Source: Aquilaria yunnanensis (Eukaryota; Streptophyta; Magnoliopsida; Malvales; Thymelaeaceae). From it: a stretch of 64,000 bases of DNA. The stretch covers positions 89,542,893 to 89,606,892 of the forward strand of contig CM077594.1 of assembly GCA_039654915.1 (NCBI GenBank), written 5' to 3'. The position numbers and the translations under genes are program-made. Positions 1 to 13,005 of this stretch are shown in pieces (within the stretch, counting starts at the first letter, position 1; every line of letters begins with the position of its first letter). The notes under the pieces were generated by a model. That model made no database searches. It was not told where the DNA came from and saw only the letters and a list, made by a program, of their open reading frames with translations.

Positions 1-3000
1 CAAATCCATATATATCCAGAACACCTATCAACAACTTTGAGTCAGGATCCTGACCAATTGAATTGTTTATCTTGTTCACAAGCCTGGGGAAACAAGCACT
101 CGAAACGATTAGAAGTAGATGAAGTGTGTTTTACCGAAATTATGCCGCAAATTGAATCCTACCAATCAAATAATTTTGAGTAAACAGTTTTTGCCAATGC
201 ATCTCTACTAACGGCTGCACCACTAGGATCTAGTGGTTTTGTAATGCTCTCATCACGAGTCACCATCACACGTTTACACAATGAGTCTTCAAGCGATTTG
301 GCATCACACCTAACAAAGAGCATTGTTGGTGAGGGAATGCCAGAACATAAAAGTTATATGGGGTGTAATTATGAAGATATTTATGAAAAGTAATACATGA
401 ATAGTTCAGCTGCTGTTTTAAGATGTAACTGAGATTTCTCATCCTTAGGTTCAGCAGCATCTGTTTCTGCTCCCTTTTCAAACTCCACATTGCCTAAATG
501 GAGTATTGCTGCAATAAGTTGGAAAATTGCATCCTGGAAAAATAGTAGTTAATTAGGAAATATTGCATAAGTATCAGAAAATATCCATAGTATCATCACC
601 TGCTCTTCAGGGTTAATACCAACAACGCCCATGGCTTCCCTTGTGGCAAGGTATTCTTTGCACTCATCCAATACATCCAACTCATAGGAATTTGATTGAT
701 TTAGATAATGGAAAGTTCGTGGGTTTCCAAGCTTGTACTTGTCTACAATCTGAAACAAACATTAGCAATTTATACCTCTTAATTTGTGAATCATGGTATT
801 CATTGAAATTAAAGTCCATACAAGATTCCATACAAAATTATGAAAGATCCTCATCAAAACCAGTGGCCTATGAGTAGAATGGCTCAAAAGCCATAATTAA
901 ACCCAAGCATATCAATGCAGCATGTAGCACCATGCCAGATTATGCCACTTAACAGAAAACAAATAAGATATCAACTTACCTCTGGTGGTGCACCACAAAG
1001 CATATAGAAGCAATGATAATTTCTCTCAGGATCAGATACTTGACAAACACGGGAACGTTCCAGCAAGTAAGTTCTGATAGCAGCACCAGAAATCCTTCCC
1101 CTTTGATCAAACTGGAGCTCCACAAACTTACCGAATCGACTATAATTGCAATTTACCATAATCAATACAAGGTAGCCACTGATGAAACAAAGCGAATTCT
1201 GAAGGCATGTAATAAAAAATGACAGGAAAATACAACACTGTCCTATATATGCTCCCACCTTGAATTATTGTTCCTGACGGTCTTTGCATTACCAAATGCT
1301 TCCAGCACTGGATTAGACTGACAATACAGGGGAAAATTTTCATTAGGACTAGAAAGATAAATCATTCAAGCTGCCATGCTCGGTCAGAAACTACATGAAT
1401 CTGGCATTCAATTTTAATATCACAGAGAACAGTGGAAATACGAACACTTTAGCTACCTCTAAGACCTTCTTCTCCACAGACATCCCCTCTGCTGCTGCAG
1501 CTCTACCTCCCATATAAGCTAGATACTGCATAAGCATTTTTGTACTCTCTGTCTTACCCGCTCCACTTTCCCCACTTACCAGTATTGCTTGACTTATTCT
1601 TTGATTGATCATCTGTCTGCTAACATGTTTTAAGATATCTAGTTATGATGAACATTAGGAAATATGAAGAAGCCTAATAAAGAATAAGAGCCTCTATAAA
1701 CAACTACCTATAGGCAGCATCTGCTAATGCAAAAGGATGTGGGCTTAGCCCACCAAAAGCTGCCTTTTTGTACTGTTCCATCATATGATTATCATATAAA
1801 TGGGGCAGCCTTTGGAATGGGTTTACAGCAATCAATATGTTTCCTGTATAAGTCTGGAATGACCATCAGCAATTTTAGTTTTTCACACCAAAGGAATCTC
1901 TAAACTGTAGGTGAAAACAGCAGATTAGAGAGTAATTCTATGCACTGAGCCACTAGTAAACATTGAGAAAAAAGAAAACGCACACACACACAAAATAACT
2001 GAACCAACAAAAAAGTCTGAAATGAGCTGAACTCTCTCTTGCACTGCCATGACACCCTGAAGGAACTGACATACAGCTCCAGTAGAAAAATTGCAAAATA
2101 TTATCTGACATATTGACCATAGTTGATATGAGACAAGTCTCTTCTGTCAACTTGTTCTTCCAGCAGCAAAAGAAAACATCCTTCGTCATAATGTGTTTGA
2201 AAAGATTAAATGATTAAACTTTTTCTTAGCAGATTAAGTTCTAATACTATGTGTGGCATATATTTTGAGGAGCCTTAAAAATTGATACATTGGGCCACAA
2301 GGCCACATTTTCACAATCCAATGTTGGTACAAATACTTGTATGCTTGTGTTTGTGTTTCTGCCCTTGTGCATGCAGATGTTTCTTAGATTCATATATAAA
2401 AACAGGGAAAGGAGATATAAAAAAAAAAAATAAAGGTGCTGAAGGGCAAACAAATTGTTGTGCATCAAACTCACATATATTTCATTGATATCGTATCGGC
2501 ACCGTAAATTTTGCAGAACCCCAGGTTCATGCAGATATGCCAGTTTTGTCATATCGTCAACACCACATTGAGGGAATTCAGGATCCTCTGGATAGACTTT
2601 GGATGCCTTGACAACAACCTATGCCATAAAGGAACACAGGAAATGCGCTTTCTATGTCAATAGAAAAAAACAATTTAAATTCTACGTTAAAAACAACATC
2701 TGTGGTATGGGAAAGGATCAAATAGATCTTAGAGTAGCTTAAAGTTAGGGTCTTTGTAATATCAAAATAATTTTCTTACTGAAGTGCATTATAAGTTCAA
2801 AATTATTCGACTCACCCAAGTCTAAAGCAAAATAGTTCCGAGATAGTGGTTAGCCAAAACAAGAAAAATCTGACACCTAAAGAAATAAATTTAATCAGGA
2901 AAGAGGGAATATTTTGGTCGATAGATGTTCTTCTCGCAAGGTGATACAGATTCCCTTTGTCACCTTCTCCTACAACTGTCCTTGGGCAAGAAAATTGTAG

Positions 3001-5390
3001 GACATAGCTCTTTCTTTTACAGGTCATATGAGTTGTTGCCAGAAGTGTTGGAGATGAAATTTGGGCTTGGTCATCCCTTAGCTGTATCAAAAATAGGACA
3101 GCTACTTCAACTATTTCTCTTTGAATTTTTTTGGATTCTTTGGAGAGAACACAATTAAAGAGCTTTTGAGGGCAAGGAGAGTAGAGACTCCTTGTCAACA
3201 GAAGTGGTTAAATACTTACGTGTTTTGGGTTCAGGGTGTAGTTTCAGATATAAAAATAGTGGGTTTTTTTTTTTTTTTCTTGAAAATGATGGTCTGAAAT
3301 TTCCTTAATGTCTCTTAATATTTTCTTTGTAACAGAACAAAAAAAAATTAGGTTATACAAGAAACCGAATGACCATGAATTGCTTCAAGTAAATAGAACC
3401 AAATTGGTGTCAGCTATTCTAAGACTAATGAACAAGTATTACGAATATTCTGGAGGTAATAAATTCACTTGAAAAGTCAATTTGAATGCTATTTTATGAG
3501 GAAAAAAGAAAAAGAAAGAATGACTAGGAAATGCTAGTAATCAGCTCGGAACTTCACATTGAATTGGCACCTGCTTTTACTGAAGGAAAACTAGAACTGA
3601 AAAGAAAAGAGACTGACTAATATGGAAATGACTCACTTCCAACATAAGCATAAAAGTTTAAAGAGATGACTGTACTGAAATTTAAAAAACCACCATCAGC
3701 TTCACAATAGTATGTAAGTGAAAAAAATACACCAACTTGTGTTGAATGTTGAGGTAACAAAGATAGCTGAACACACACACAAGTCCTTGCAACCCTATGC
3801 ATACATACTGAATACATATTTATGAAATTTATCGTACTGCATGTCTCCTCTTGCACTTATTGATGCAGAATAAACCATTTCTAAAGAAGCCTGGTAGACA
3901 GCCAGTTGAAACGAATTGAATCAGAAATCCCTAGATGAATTGCGAGACTGATAGGCCATAACTTCAGATCTAGTTGAAGTCATTGGACTGAAGTTGACAT
4001 TCTCTGTTGGATGAAGTTGCCAAAAAAAAAAAAAAACTCTCCTGCTTTCATTTCTCAATTCCTTAATTTTTTTTCTGCCTTAGTGTGCCATTTTAGCTAG
4101 TGATTTCTGCCATTATCATGAAGGAAGCTAAAAAAATAGAACTATCAACAAAACACGCAAGAAAACAAACTAAAACCAAGATATGAAAACAAAGCAAAAC
4201 AGAACATTTATTCAGAAACAAAAAAAAAAATTATCCAGGACTGGACAAGTGGGCACTGAAGAAACCGAGGCCATCCAATACAAAGCCCTAAGTTTTTTCT
4301 AGGGAGGGCAGTCTTTCTCCATCCTCCACCACAATCACTTCCCTTCTCTTCTTCCGTCCCTCATTCTCCATGTTTCCCAATTTTCTGCCTTCTGAATGCT
4401 GCAGAGCACCTAACAGGCTGCACAAGGATGTCATCTTATCTAGGGCTTGGACAGAACGAAAGCTGCTCTTGTAAGTCTTCAAGAGCCCTTTGATGAGGCA
4501 GCTACTTGGTCTCTCTCTGGCAAGGCTGGCCTGAGAAACAGATTCCGGCTCACCCTCTTTGATATCCACCATTACCTTAGTAATTAGAACATTCCAAGGA
4601 TTTGTTTAAGACCCTTATCTACTGTTTCCTTTTGTCCAGTAATTCTACAACTTTGGCGACTATCTACAGTATGTGATCGAGCTATGCGAAACCTTAGAGA
4701 TATTTTAATAGCATCTCTTCAGGGTAGTTTTGCACTCATTCTTATTTATAACCATTTCAGTCTCATGCAAACTATTTAGTTTTCATTTTTGCTGCAGTAC
4801 ACCTTACACATTGGTACACACAAAAGAAAGATATAAAAATAAAATAAAAAATTTATTAAATTGTTCATGTTTGTACTCTGAACAGCAATGGTTTGAGTAA
4901 TATGTACAAAGTCTATGCATAACATCCAAAGAGGCAACACTTACCGTGTTTTCTGATGTACACTTTATGCTAATCTCATCACCATATACTTTTTGGACTC
5001 GCCCATCTATCCAAGCAACATCTGGATCCTCCACCCAAACAAGAGAGCCAACCACAAAGTTGGCTGAAGCAGCCTATCAGGGAAAAAAATCAGATGAACC
5101 AGCATTATCAACATAGATCATTAGAGACATGTATTCAACTACATGAAAATGCGGAGTGATCACATATGTCCAGCGGAATTCAATCAATAGAGCAACTACA
5201 ACCTCAACGACAGAATGAGCTCAACAAGTTGCGACCGCTAACTCTCATTTCGGGTCCCAAACCATAAAATTGATCTGAATACTTATGTCAGGAAAACACA
5301 ATATAGTAACAAAACTATACAATGCGAGAAACAAAGAAAGATGCTCTGAGATGGAAAGAAACATCAGGTAGGAAATGAGACACACACCAT
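1..5390 (-). CDS. Class XI myosin heavy chain, 5' part (cut by window edge)
   Basis: Actin-based motor that moves organelles and vesicles in plant cells. I trace exons (minus strand) at 5388-5390 (ATG only), 4945-5073, 2475-2618, 1708-1853, 1457-1616, 1259-1317, 980-1139, 600-749, 397-533, 163-309 and 1-83. All junctions are GT-AG and the phases agree. The protein begins [20 protein letters not shown], the SH3-like N-terminal subdomain. It continues through [37 protein letters not shown], the P-loop [10 protein letters not shown], switch I NNNSSRFGKF and [10 protein letters not shown], and ends at the window edge in [10 protein letters not shown], the start of switch II. About 439 codons of a normal ~1500-residue protein are seen; neck, coiled coil and DIL tail lie beyond position 1. 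No frameshift or stop is seen. An ATG standing alone in exon 1 is common in plant myosin XI genes. Which XI paralogue it is cannot be fixed from the head alone. Confidence 0.94.
4288..4572 (-). CDS. Unrecognised 94-residue open frame inside myosin intron 2
   Basis: This frame lies in the 2.3 kb second intron of the myosin gene, on the same strand. It starts [20 protein letters not shown] and ends in a charged stretch with [13 protein letters not shown]. The predicted protein is hydrophilic and its base composition is richer in G+C than the rest of the intron. An AATAAA lies about 75 bases past the stop (complement of 4208-4213). I do not recognise the family. It could be a small nested gene, a terminal exon used in a short myosin transcript, or a relic. 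No introns or partner exons were identified. Confidence 0.3.
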   Translation of the reverse strand: MVDIKEGEPESVSQASLARERPSSCLIKGLLKTYKSSFRSVQALDKMTSLCSLLGALQHSEGRKLGNMENEGRKKRREVIVVEDGERLPSLEKT

Positions 5391-5750
5391 TGTCTACGAT
5401 TAGATTCGGACCCAAGGCAGAGAAAATGAGCACTAGAGACCCCCAGTGACCAACGGTGACGAATCCATGGACGGTTTCCTCGAGTCCGCCAAGAGCACAA
5501 CCTCAATCCAAGCAAATGATAGCCACGGGCGAGTTTCGGAGGCGCAAGTCACCTCTCTGTTTGAATTTCTTTTGCTTCTCCTCAGACTTCGTAGAATTCC
5601 TTGTGTTTCAAAATGCTTTTCCTCCACCTTGGAAATCAAGGATGAGGAAGGTCACAATGAGGGAAAGTATCAGCGTGGAGGTAGCAATGGCGGATGCCGG
5701 AGGCCTCCTATGGACAAAAGAAAACGACAACCGTAATCGGAAACGGTCGC
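5391..5750 (-). promoter_or_regulatory. Myosin 5' leader / proximal promoter with possible uORF
   Basis: Because exon 1 codes only for Met (5388-5390), the sequence just upstream must be leader. It is much richer in G+C than its surroundings up to about 5850, then turns sharply AT-rich, which suggests that transcription starts somewhere in 5650-5850. The leader strand holds a 68-codon open frame starting at 5639 and ending at 5433, before the true start, so it would be an upstream ORF if transcription begins above 5639 and no leader intron removes it. No clear TATA box was identified. Confidence 0.45.
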
Positions 5751-6955
5751 CGGAGGCTAATTTAAACCGTGTTCGTGATCTTCTCGTAGTTTGCTGTAGC
5801 TCTCTCCGGTTTCTTTCTCGCGCTTTCGTTTGGCTTCCCGTAAATGCCCTACCAACAGGAGGGTATTTTTCGGATTTTGCATTTATTTATTAATGAATAG
5901 ATCATATGAAAACCGAAAGAGCACGGTGAATGATCATATTATTTTAGAGCTAATTCATTTTAATGTAAGTTAATTTACTTATTTTTTTTATATTATTTTT
6001 ATTTAAAATTAATTTTATTTAAAAATTAATATTATTTAGATATAATAATCCATTTGAAAGTAAATTTTTATGATGTTATTAAATTTTTATAAATTTTTTT
6101 AATGCCTTAAACTAGAAAATTCATAAAAATTTAGTAAGATTACAAAAATTGTATTTTCAATGAATTATTGTAACCACATAATATTAGCTTTTAATTAAAA
6201 TTATTTTCAGGCAAATAAGACGTAAGAATAAAAATAAATTATTTCAAAGTCAATTAACTTAAATTAAAATGAACTGGTTGTTAATATGCTCCACACGAGC
6301 AATATTTAGAATTAGAAGTCGGCATGTTCTTCGAGAAACTTATTTAGATTTAGCAGCAAATTTGCTAGCAAAGAAGGGTGTTAAGTGTAACCTCAGCAAA
6401 GCTTGGACAAATATTTTCTTTGAATTTCCAAATTTGAATTACTCTAATATACTTTTAGATGTTGTAGGAACTACTTTCTTCGGGTCTGTTTGTTATTAGC
6501 GTGAGCGGTTAGTGGTAGAGTTTTGAAAAAATTGGTAAATACTAGTTTTTAATTTCAGTGATTTTATCTCTACCGTCCAATAAATTATTCAAAACTCTAA
6601 TGTTAATTACAAAAGCTATTTTCAAATGAGATCTTTATTAGATTTTGTGACATTTAAGCATTAGAGTTGAATTAGTCTCCTCACTTTTATATTTTGCATT
6701 AATTTTGCCATATCAGTTTCTTTTTAATGCATTCTCATTCACAAAAAAAAAAAAAAACAATAGAATAGCCATTTAAGTCAAGTTACATGTCTCTATGAAA
6801 AAAATAAAAAAAAAGTAGAGTTATATTACAAGTCTCCATATCTATGTACAAAAACACACACACACACACACACTTAAGCCTCCATATCCAGAATAGGGCA
6901 AATAATGTTGATGCAGTTAGTGAAAGAATGAATTTTAGAAAAATTGGAAAAATAA
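5750..6955. other. AT-rich intergenic DNA, no gene seen
   Basis: Very AT-rich sequence between the myosin promoter and the Mutator-like element. A 76-codon plus-strand frame at 6269-6499 shows no recognisable motif. A short (CA)n run lies at about 6852-6874. No gene can be supported. Confidence 0.6.
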
Positions 6956-6964
6956 TTGTAATAG

Positions 6965-7023
6965 GGCAAAAACAACTAAAAATCCACTCATATTTTAATG
7001 TTTTGTTTGGACCAAATAAACCA
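6965..7023 (+). repeat. Left terminal inverted repeat of the MULE
   Basis: Aligns with the reverse complement of 12923-13005. Shared blocks are GGCAAAAA-AACTAAAAA, ACTCAT, TTAATGTTTTGT and a GGACC/GGGCC, AAATAAACCA/AAGTAAACCA block. The left copy lacks about 34 bases present in the right copy. Confidence 0.88.
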
Positions 7024-7246
7024 TTCATCTTTTGAAAATAGCCTAAACAGGCCAATCGTCATTAACCGAGTGAATATTCTCTATTTAGAATAAAGCATAT
7101 TTTCGTAAGTAGATGGATGATGTGACTTAAAGAATGCACAAATAGTTGGGTGTCATAGTCGAACTTTCAATTGGGGGAATGTGGGTGGAAGACTAAGTCC
7201 AAATCAAGTGAAGAACTAGGGTTGGAGATCGATTTTGGAGAGAACG

Positions 7247-7895
7247 ATGTCAATGTCCCAATCGGAGAATCTGTCTGCCAGTTCGTCTTCAACAAGAAAG
7301 AGTGACTACAAGTTGTTGTTATGCAGTGGATTGGGAAGCATTCAAAGTCCCGATTTCAATCATGAAATCATGTATTGGTGTAAGAGGACAACATTGAAGT
7401 GGACATCTTGGACAGAGGAAAACCCAGGTTAGTGATTTTACAACTGTGGAAAGATGGTAAGCACACATTTAGAGCATAGAGAACAGCAATTGTTTCGTTG
7501 AACTGAAATGATTTTGTTCATTAACAAGGTAGAAGATGCAAATTTTTTCGTTGGCATGACCCGGATTATCCAAGAAAAGCGAAGGACATGATTAATAAAT
7601 TATGGGTAGATTGTCATCCTGAAGGAAAACTCAGTGTTGAAAAAGGTTATAGCAGAGTAAGAGAAACAGATTATAACAGAGCAATCCAAGGTAATGCTAG
7701 TAGAACATGAGAAACTGACAATGGCAGAGCAGTTGAAAGAAATGTGTGTAGACCAGGTAAAGGTTGGTAGGGGTACATGGCATAGAAAGTGATACAATGG
7801 TTCCTCGTAGCATAGGCATTAATTCTAAGTACAAGAGAATGTTGTTTGTGAGTTGGGCAATAATTGTTGTTGCTATATTTGTTGGTGTGTTAGTA
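7247..7895 (+). pseudogene. GRF-type zinc-finger protein, frameshifted, carried by the MULE
   Basis: Start ATG at 7247 (MSMSQSENLSASSSSTRKSD). Exon 1 ends at 7427 with TSWTEENPG and is followed by a GT donor; exon 2 starts at 7529 and continues GRRCKFFRWHDPDYP. TSWT-x-x-NPGRR followed by C-x-FF-x-W-x-D is the core of plant GRF zinc fingers. The upstream C-x-C pair expected in the finger is not intact (CSGLGS). The frame stops at about 7708. A neighbouring frame then restores the usual tail: a charged helix (EKLTMAEQLKEM) and a hydrophobic segment (SWAIIVVAIFVGVL), typical of these C-terminally anchored proteins. It is therefore a broken gene. Small GRF proteins of this kind are very common in plant genomes; their role here is unknown. 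Confidence 0.72.
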
Positions 7896-7899
7896 AGTA

Positions 7900-9338
7900 A
7901 GTAAGTGTGCGCATTGCAGGATTAGTGATGTTCTTTTGGCTAGAAGTGGTTAGAATGATTCTGTTTTCCTATGGGGTGTAACCATTATATGTGAAGAAGT
8001 TATTGTTATATGTGAAATATAAGCTAATGAAGTATTGTCTCATTTTTGTATGTGTGTTCTATCAAGTTCCAATGCTGGCTCTTTTTGTGCTATTCCTTTG
8101 ATTGTCTTGCTCATAATAAGGAACTAAAATGTTGAGTTTGAAAAGATGAATCATATTAGAGAATTTTCAGCTAGAATGCAATTGTTTGGTTTTCAATTTA
8201 GTGGAAAAAAACCTGCAACAAAACTACAGAAAACTTGCTGGAATTGTTCTCTTGTTATGTCCACTGGCAACAATGCTTAAAAGTTGGAAACAGATTTTTT
8301 GACAATAAAAGTTACAGGTATGCTTGGAAACAGATTTTTTATAGTAAAAGTTGTAAGTTTTTTTTTTCTTTGTACACAAGTTTTTAGTATCATAAATGAA
8401 ACTTGATTAAAAACTTAACAGTGGTTTTTTACTACTAGAACACGCACAAAACCAACCTTTTAACCTTTTGCTAAATGTAAAAACAGGAACAAAGAACCTG
8501 CAGCAATGGTTGGGCTCATTTTATGGAAGTTGCTCACATTTGCACTAGCATTGACCATTAACATTTCAATTGGCTGCTAAAATTGATAGAAATAGCTTGC
8601 AAACCAAATTTTAGAAGTCAAGCAAGTTTTAAATGTAATTTTAAACTAGTACACATAGTTTCAAGTGAAGACAATGGATGTAGATCAAAGTGAAACACCA
8701 AGTTAAACATTGTAAAATACTACACCTTTCCATTCATTACTTATATCTATTCAATAATACACCCTTCAAACTACTATAGCACAGACAAAACACATAATAA
8801 CCATCTCATGATACTAAATCTCTTGTCTTCAGCTTTAAATACAAGATATAGTGTCCACAAAAAAAAAAACCCTACAAAATATACATTAAAGCTACTGCTG
8901 GTTAAATGGTGAAGGTTGTGCAAATGCTAAACTAAATTTATAGGCCTGGAATGCACTTTTTTAACAACATTTCATTTCTGCCTAAAAGTTGCATCTTCAT
9001 TTAACCACCGAGATCCTGAATTCTGAGTAAACTAAGCTGGGCATGACAACGAAATGGTTTCCACTCCAGGTTGGTTCCTTAAAATGAGTTGGGTCTATGT
9101 TAAGTAGCTCCACTGCTGGCTTCTTTACTTCCTGATATGATTTTCTTCCTCACCATCCCTTTATTTAAAAGCATTTTACTCCGTCTACCAGGCTACCAAT
9201 TACTAAGCCCCATGAAACATATATTAATACAAGTACAAGAACTTTATTATGATTACTCACCTTGTAAATGCTATATCCAGTTCTAGTGTTGACATAAATC
9301 CTATATCTGTCACTGGATGCTTGATTCAGTTTATGAGT
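7900..9338. other. MULE internal non-coding DNA between the convergent genes
   Basis: Between the ends of the GRF gene and the transposase. It shows an imperfect tandem duplication around 8285-8360 (TTGGAAACAGATTTTTT appears twice) and otherwise AT-rich sequence with no supported gene. Confidence 0.5.
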
Positions 9339-12235
9339 TTATGTTGCAATCTTTTTGGGCCTTCCTGGTCTTCTAGGGGCTATCATTTTAGCTTGTCCAG
9401 CCACCTGGGTTTATTGATCATTAGACTATCGGCAAGCATAAATTGGATAAACATAACTAGAAATTCTAACAAATATTACCTTGTGCTCTCCAAGTATATG
9501 TGATACCTTCTTGGGACAAGTATTCTTATTATGACCTAGGTTATGGCAAATGCTACATTTGTTTGGTGTTCCTTCTTTTGACAACTTGGACTTATTTTTA
9601 GTTTCACTTTGTTCAAGCTTCCTTTTCTTCTTAGGCCTTCCTGCCATTGTCCTAACTATAAGGGGACAATAAGGATTGACTGTGGGACAACCTAGGTGTT
9701 TGGTCCACTAATTGACTGTAATGAATAACTGTAAGTGTTGATAAAAGTGTCCTTATGATACTATGCACTTAAGTAATCCTTAGGATTCTCTCATAGTTCT
9801 TCAATACATGCAATGACATGTCTACAAGGAATACCATTGAGAGACCAATTGCCACATGCACATGTTTTTCTTCTCAGATTTATTATATACGTATTAATAC
9901 CATTCTTAACCTCATATCCATCATCACCATTGAATGACACATCCCATTTATTGTTTTATTTACTCTCTCTCTCTCTTTCTTTCTCTCTCTCCAGCTTATT
10001 CAAAATAATGTCCCTATAATTCCCTGACCATCTACTTATAGCCCTTTTTTTTTAACAAATCGTCCAATAACATACCTTCAAATATCCTTCAACATTAAGT
10101 ATATTGGTTTTTGTCTTACTGCAAGAACTGCTTTGACTGCATTGAAGACTTCACATAGATTGTTATGATTAACATCACACTGCGGGTAAGTTCGAAAAAA
10201 GGCTTTGCACTAATTACTTGGGTCTACTTTAAGGAGGTTGGCTTTGGCATTCTCCATTGATCAATAACCTCCAATGTATCAAGAACTCTCTCTCTAAAGA
10301 ACTATTTGTAGCTCGCTAGAAAAGGTTTTTAAGAACATCACCATGATGCTTTTGACTCCAATTAGCACATATGTGTCTAGCACACTTTCTGTGATCTACA
10401 TGAGGCAGTAGTTCTTCAATTACAAGCAACAATCCCTAGTTTAAGAATGGAAAATAGTTAATAAAATGAAGGACAAACATGGTTAATAGAAATTGTAAAA
10501 AAATGTAGAATCATTTACAAACCTTTTGTTGGTCAGAGATAATGCTTTATTTGCTAAAATTTTCAACACCAAGATTAGCAATCAACAACTTCAGGAACCA
10601 CGTCCAAGAATCCTTGTTCTCCACCTCTACCACAACTCAAGCGATTGGAAACATTTGATCATTCACATCCCTTCTTATAGCTGTTAGCATTTCACCTTTC
10701 ACAAACCCTTTAAGAAAATAACCGTCAACACCCAACAAAGGCCTACAACCAGCCAGGAAATCTCTCTTGCATGGATCAAAACAAATATACAATATGTTGA
10801 ACACTGAAACTGACAAATCAGCACTTGGTAGGACATCAAGTACCACTATGCTACTAGGATTAGTGGCCAACAACTTTTGCATATAACCCTGTAACAATTT
10901 ATACTCATCCTTATAATTACCTTCTATTTTTTTTTCACCGTCTCATTCGCTCTTTTCACCATATTCATTGATATATTTATCTTTAGCTCCCTTTTGACAA
11001 GTCCCATCAAGTGTTTTATAGTCAAGTAAGGTTCATCTCTAATCATATTGCAATATGTTTGAGCAATTAATTTTGTTGTAACTAACCTCAACTTGCTTTT
11101 TTGTCTGCACTTATGATTCATCCTTAAAGACTTTATCTAAAAAATTTTTTCACTCTTACTATATGAAGCCCACACCTTGAATGAACATGTCACAAAGCAT
11201 CTCACTTGGATTTTATTTGGCTCATTAACACGGAAATAAACATTTCTATGAGTTTTTACAGCATACTTAGCAAAAGCATCTCAAAATTGTTGACTGTCAT
11301 TAAATTTCATGCCTAGTTCAAACTAAATAAACCTAGCATTTAGGTTGTAATAAGGAAACTTACATTTCTTAAACTTCAGGTTTAGCTCACCATCATTGTC
11401 TTCTAGACTATCATCTAAATTCGGACTCCTAACCTCATCTAAACTTAAGTACTCTGTTCCATCACTTTGGCCACCATCTTTCTTTGAACCATGCTCCTGC
11501 CTTTGGGTTTGATTAACAATATGCTTTTCTGTCTCTTGCTGCTCATTACTTGTTTTCACTTTACCTTCGACCTTAAAGTTTTCTTTATCAAAGCCACCAG
11601 CCATGTCTTCGTCTTCTTTATCTTGTAACCCCTTATCATCAATGGCATAAGCTTTTGCAATCCTTTTTCTCCAATTTATATTTGATTTCAATGCCTTCAA
11701 GTTCTCCTTACTTTGTTTAGCTTCTTCATCAAAATGAAATAGGTAGCCTTCGTCATAAAAAATATCATCTTTATACCCATCATCACTCTCCTCCTTTCTA
11801 TATAAAGTATTGACAAGATTTTGTTGATGCTTAATGTTCCCCACATTTACATAACCTTCTCCTTCTCCCTGTACCATTGATGAGTTTAATGATGCACCCA
11901 CCCCACCAGTTTCAATAAATGTTTCCAAGTCACCCTTATGTTCAAGATATAACTTAATATTACCTCTTTTACACAACACCTCAAATAATACCAAAGCATC
12001 ACCGTCATCTAACATAAGCTTCAAGTCATCAACATGAAATAAAGTTTTCATAGAAACCTTATAATAAACATGATTAAAATTCTTGTAATTTTTCTCATAT
12101 AGCCATTTTAGCAAATCATGATATCCACACCAATAGTCATGAACCATAATTGTATCCACCTGTCCACCAACATATCCAAAGGGGCTGTTAACAAATCTAC
12201 CATCGTGATGTATAGAATACTTAACAGTATAATGA
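9339..12235 (-). pseudogene. MuDR/MULE transposase, multiple stops
   Basis: The transposase is read in pieces along the minus strand. It begins with a PB1-like N-terminal region near 12230 (DDGDALVLFEVLCKRGN) and an acidic linker. Next come the plant MuDR N-terminal domain (FELGMKF; RVNEPNKIQVRCFVTCSF) and the helix KLIAQTYCNMIRDEPYLTIK. The DDE core follows: GVDGYFLKGFVKGEMLTAI (first acidic residue), VEVENKDSWTWFLKLL, and LLPHVDHRKCARHICANW after an intron at 10436-10522. A SWIM zinc finger (TCACGNWSLNGIPCRHVI) lies near 9830-9880. A zinc knuckle (CSICHNLGHNKNTC) and a GRPKK tail after a second small intron end at the stop 9339-9341. Stops interrupt the frame at several places, for example just after NARFI and where a Trp is expected after MFPIA. 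A CT-rich microsatellite at 9960-10000 has also invaded it. The gene is certainly inactive. Confidence 0.9.
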
Positions 12236-12922
12236 TCCTCATCATTAGCTAGTATGTATTGTTGTCAATCTTCTCTACTGTAACAAATAAAATAATGAAA
12301 CAAACATTCAATATATATACATGCAGTGAACTGTGCCCCACTGCCCATTTAAACAACCATAACTACTTCCCATTAAAACAAATTGAATGTATTCTTTTCC
12401 TAGCACATGTATTCATTAAAGATTCACAATGATCCCCTCATTCAGCCTTCACATGCCCCACTTACCCCTAAATAACGCAAAAAATATACACATGGTAGCA
12501 CATCTAATTCAACAAGCCCTATTGCCCATTAGACATGTCCAATAAAATGGACAAACCATTCATGTTTACTTCAGTATTTCATTGCATCCAGACTAGTAAA
12601 AACAATAAATCAATGAACTCTGTTCAATTCAATATTAATAGTTGAATATTTTAGTTCCTTTCTAATTGTTTTTCAGGATTCCATGGACCTTTTGCTTTTA
12701 GATCAGACTTCATATCTCTTACCCTATCATCCCTACTCTTCTCAGAAACTTTCAGGAGAATCAATTCTTCATTCTTGCGTCAGAATAGATTTGACTAGAA
12801 GCATGTTGTTTATGCTAGCGTTAAGGTTTTTTATTCCTGCCAAATCTGATTTGGTATTCATCGTGAAACGTCATATTATTTTTGACACCAGCGGGTCAAT
12901 CAAACAAACACACCAACGTCAG

Positions 12923-13005
12923 TGGTTTACTTGGCCCAGACAAAACATTAATGGCCAATTCGGGCCACCATAGAAACATGAGTGATTTTTTTAGTTATTT
13001 TTGCC
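12923..13005 (-). repeat. Right terminal inverted repeat of the MULE
   Basis: Reverse complement of the left terminus, with an additional stretch of about 34 bases between the ACTCAT and TTAATG blocks. It is directly followed by the second copy of the 9-bp target duplication. Confidence 0.88.

Larger units (their letters stand above)
6965..13005 (-). mobile_element. Mutator-like (MULE) DNA transposon, complete ends, degenerate
   Basis: A 6041-bp element. The left end begins GGCAAAAACAACTAAAAATC; the right end, read inward on the other strand, begins GGCAAAAATAACTAAAAAAA. Further in, both share TTAATGTTTTGT and TAAACCA, so they are terminal inverted repeats, the right one about 34 bases longer. 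The element is flanked by TTGTAATAG (6956-6964) and TTGTAATAA (13006-13014), a 9-bp target duplication with one mismatch, as expected for Mutator. Inside are a GRF zinc-finger gene (plus strand) and a MuDR-type transposase (minus strand) in convergent orientation. Both carry stops or frameshifts, so the copy is dead. The strand given is that of the transposase. Confidence 0.92.

Noticed and set aside
2812..3198. 128-codon minus frame in myosin intron 2
   Set aside because: No recognisable motif and no splice signals fitting the myosin phase; it overlaps another frame on the opposite strand and the composition suggests chance or an unidentifiable relic.
6480..6650. GGGTCTGTTTG at 6481 as the end of a hAT or Harbinger MITE
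   Set aside because: No matching inverted end or duplication was found nearby.
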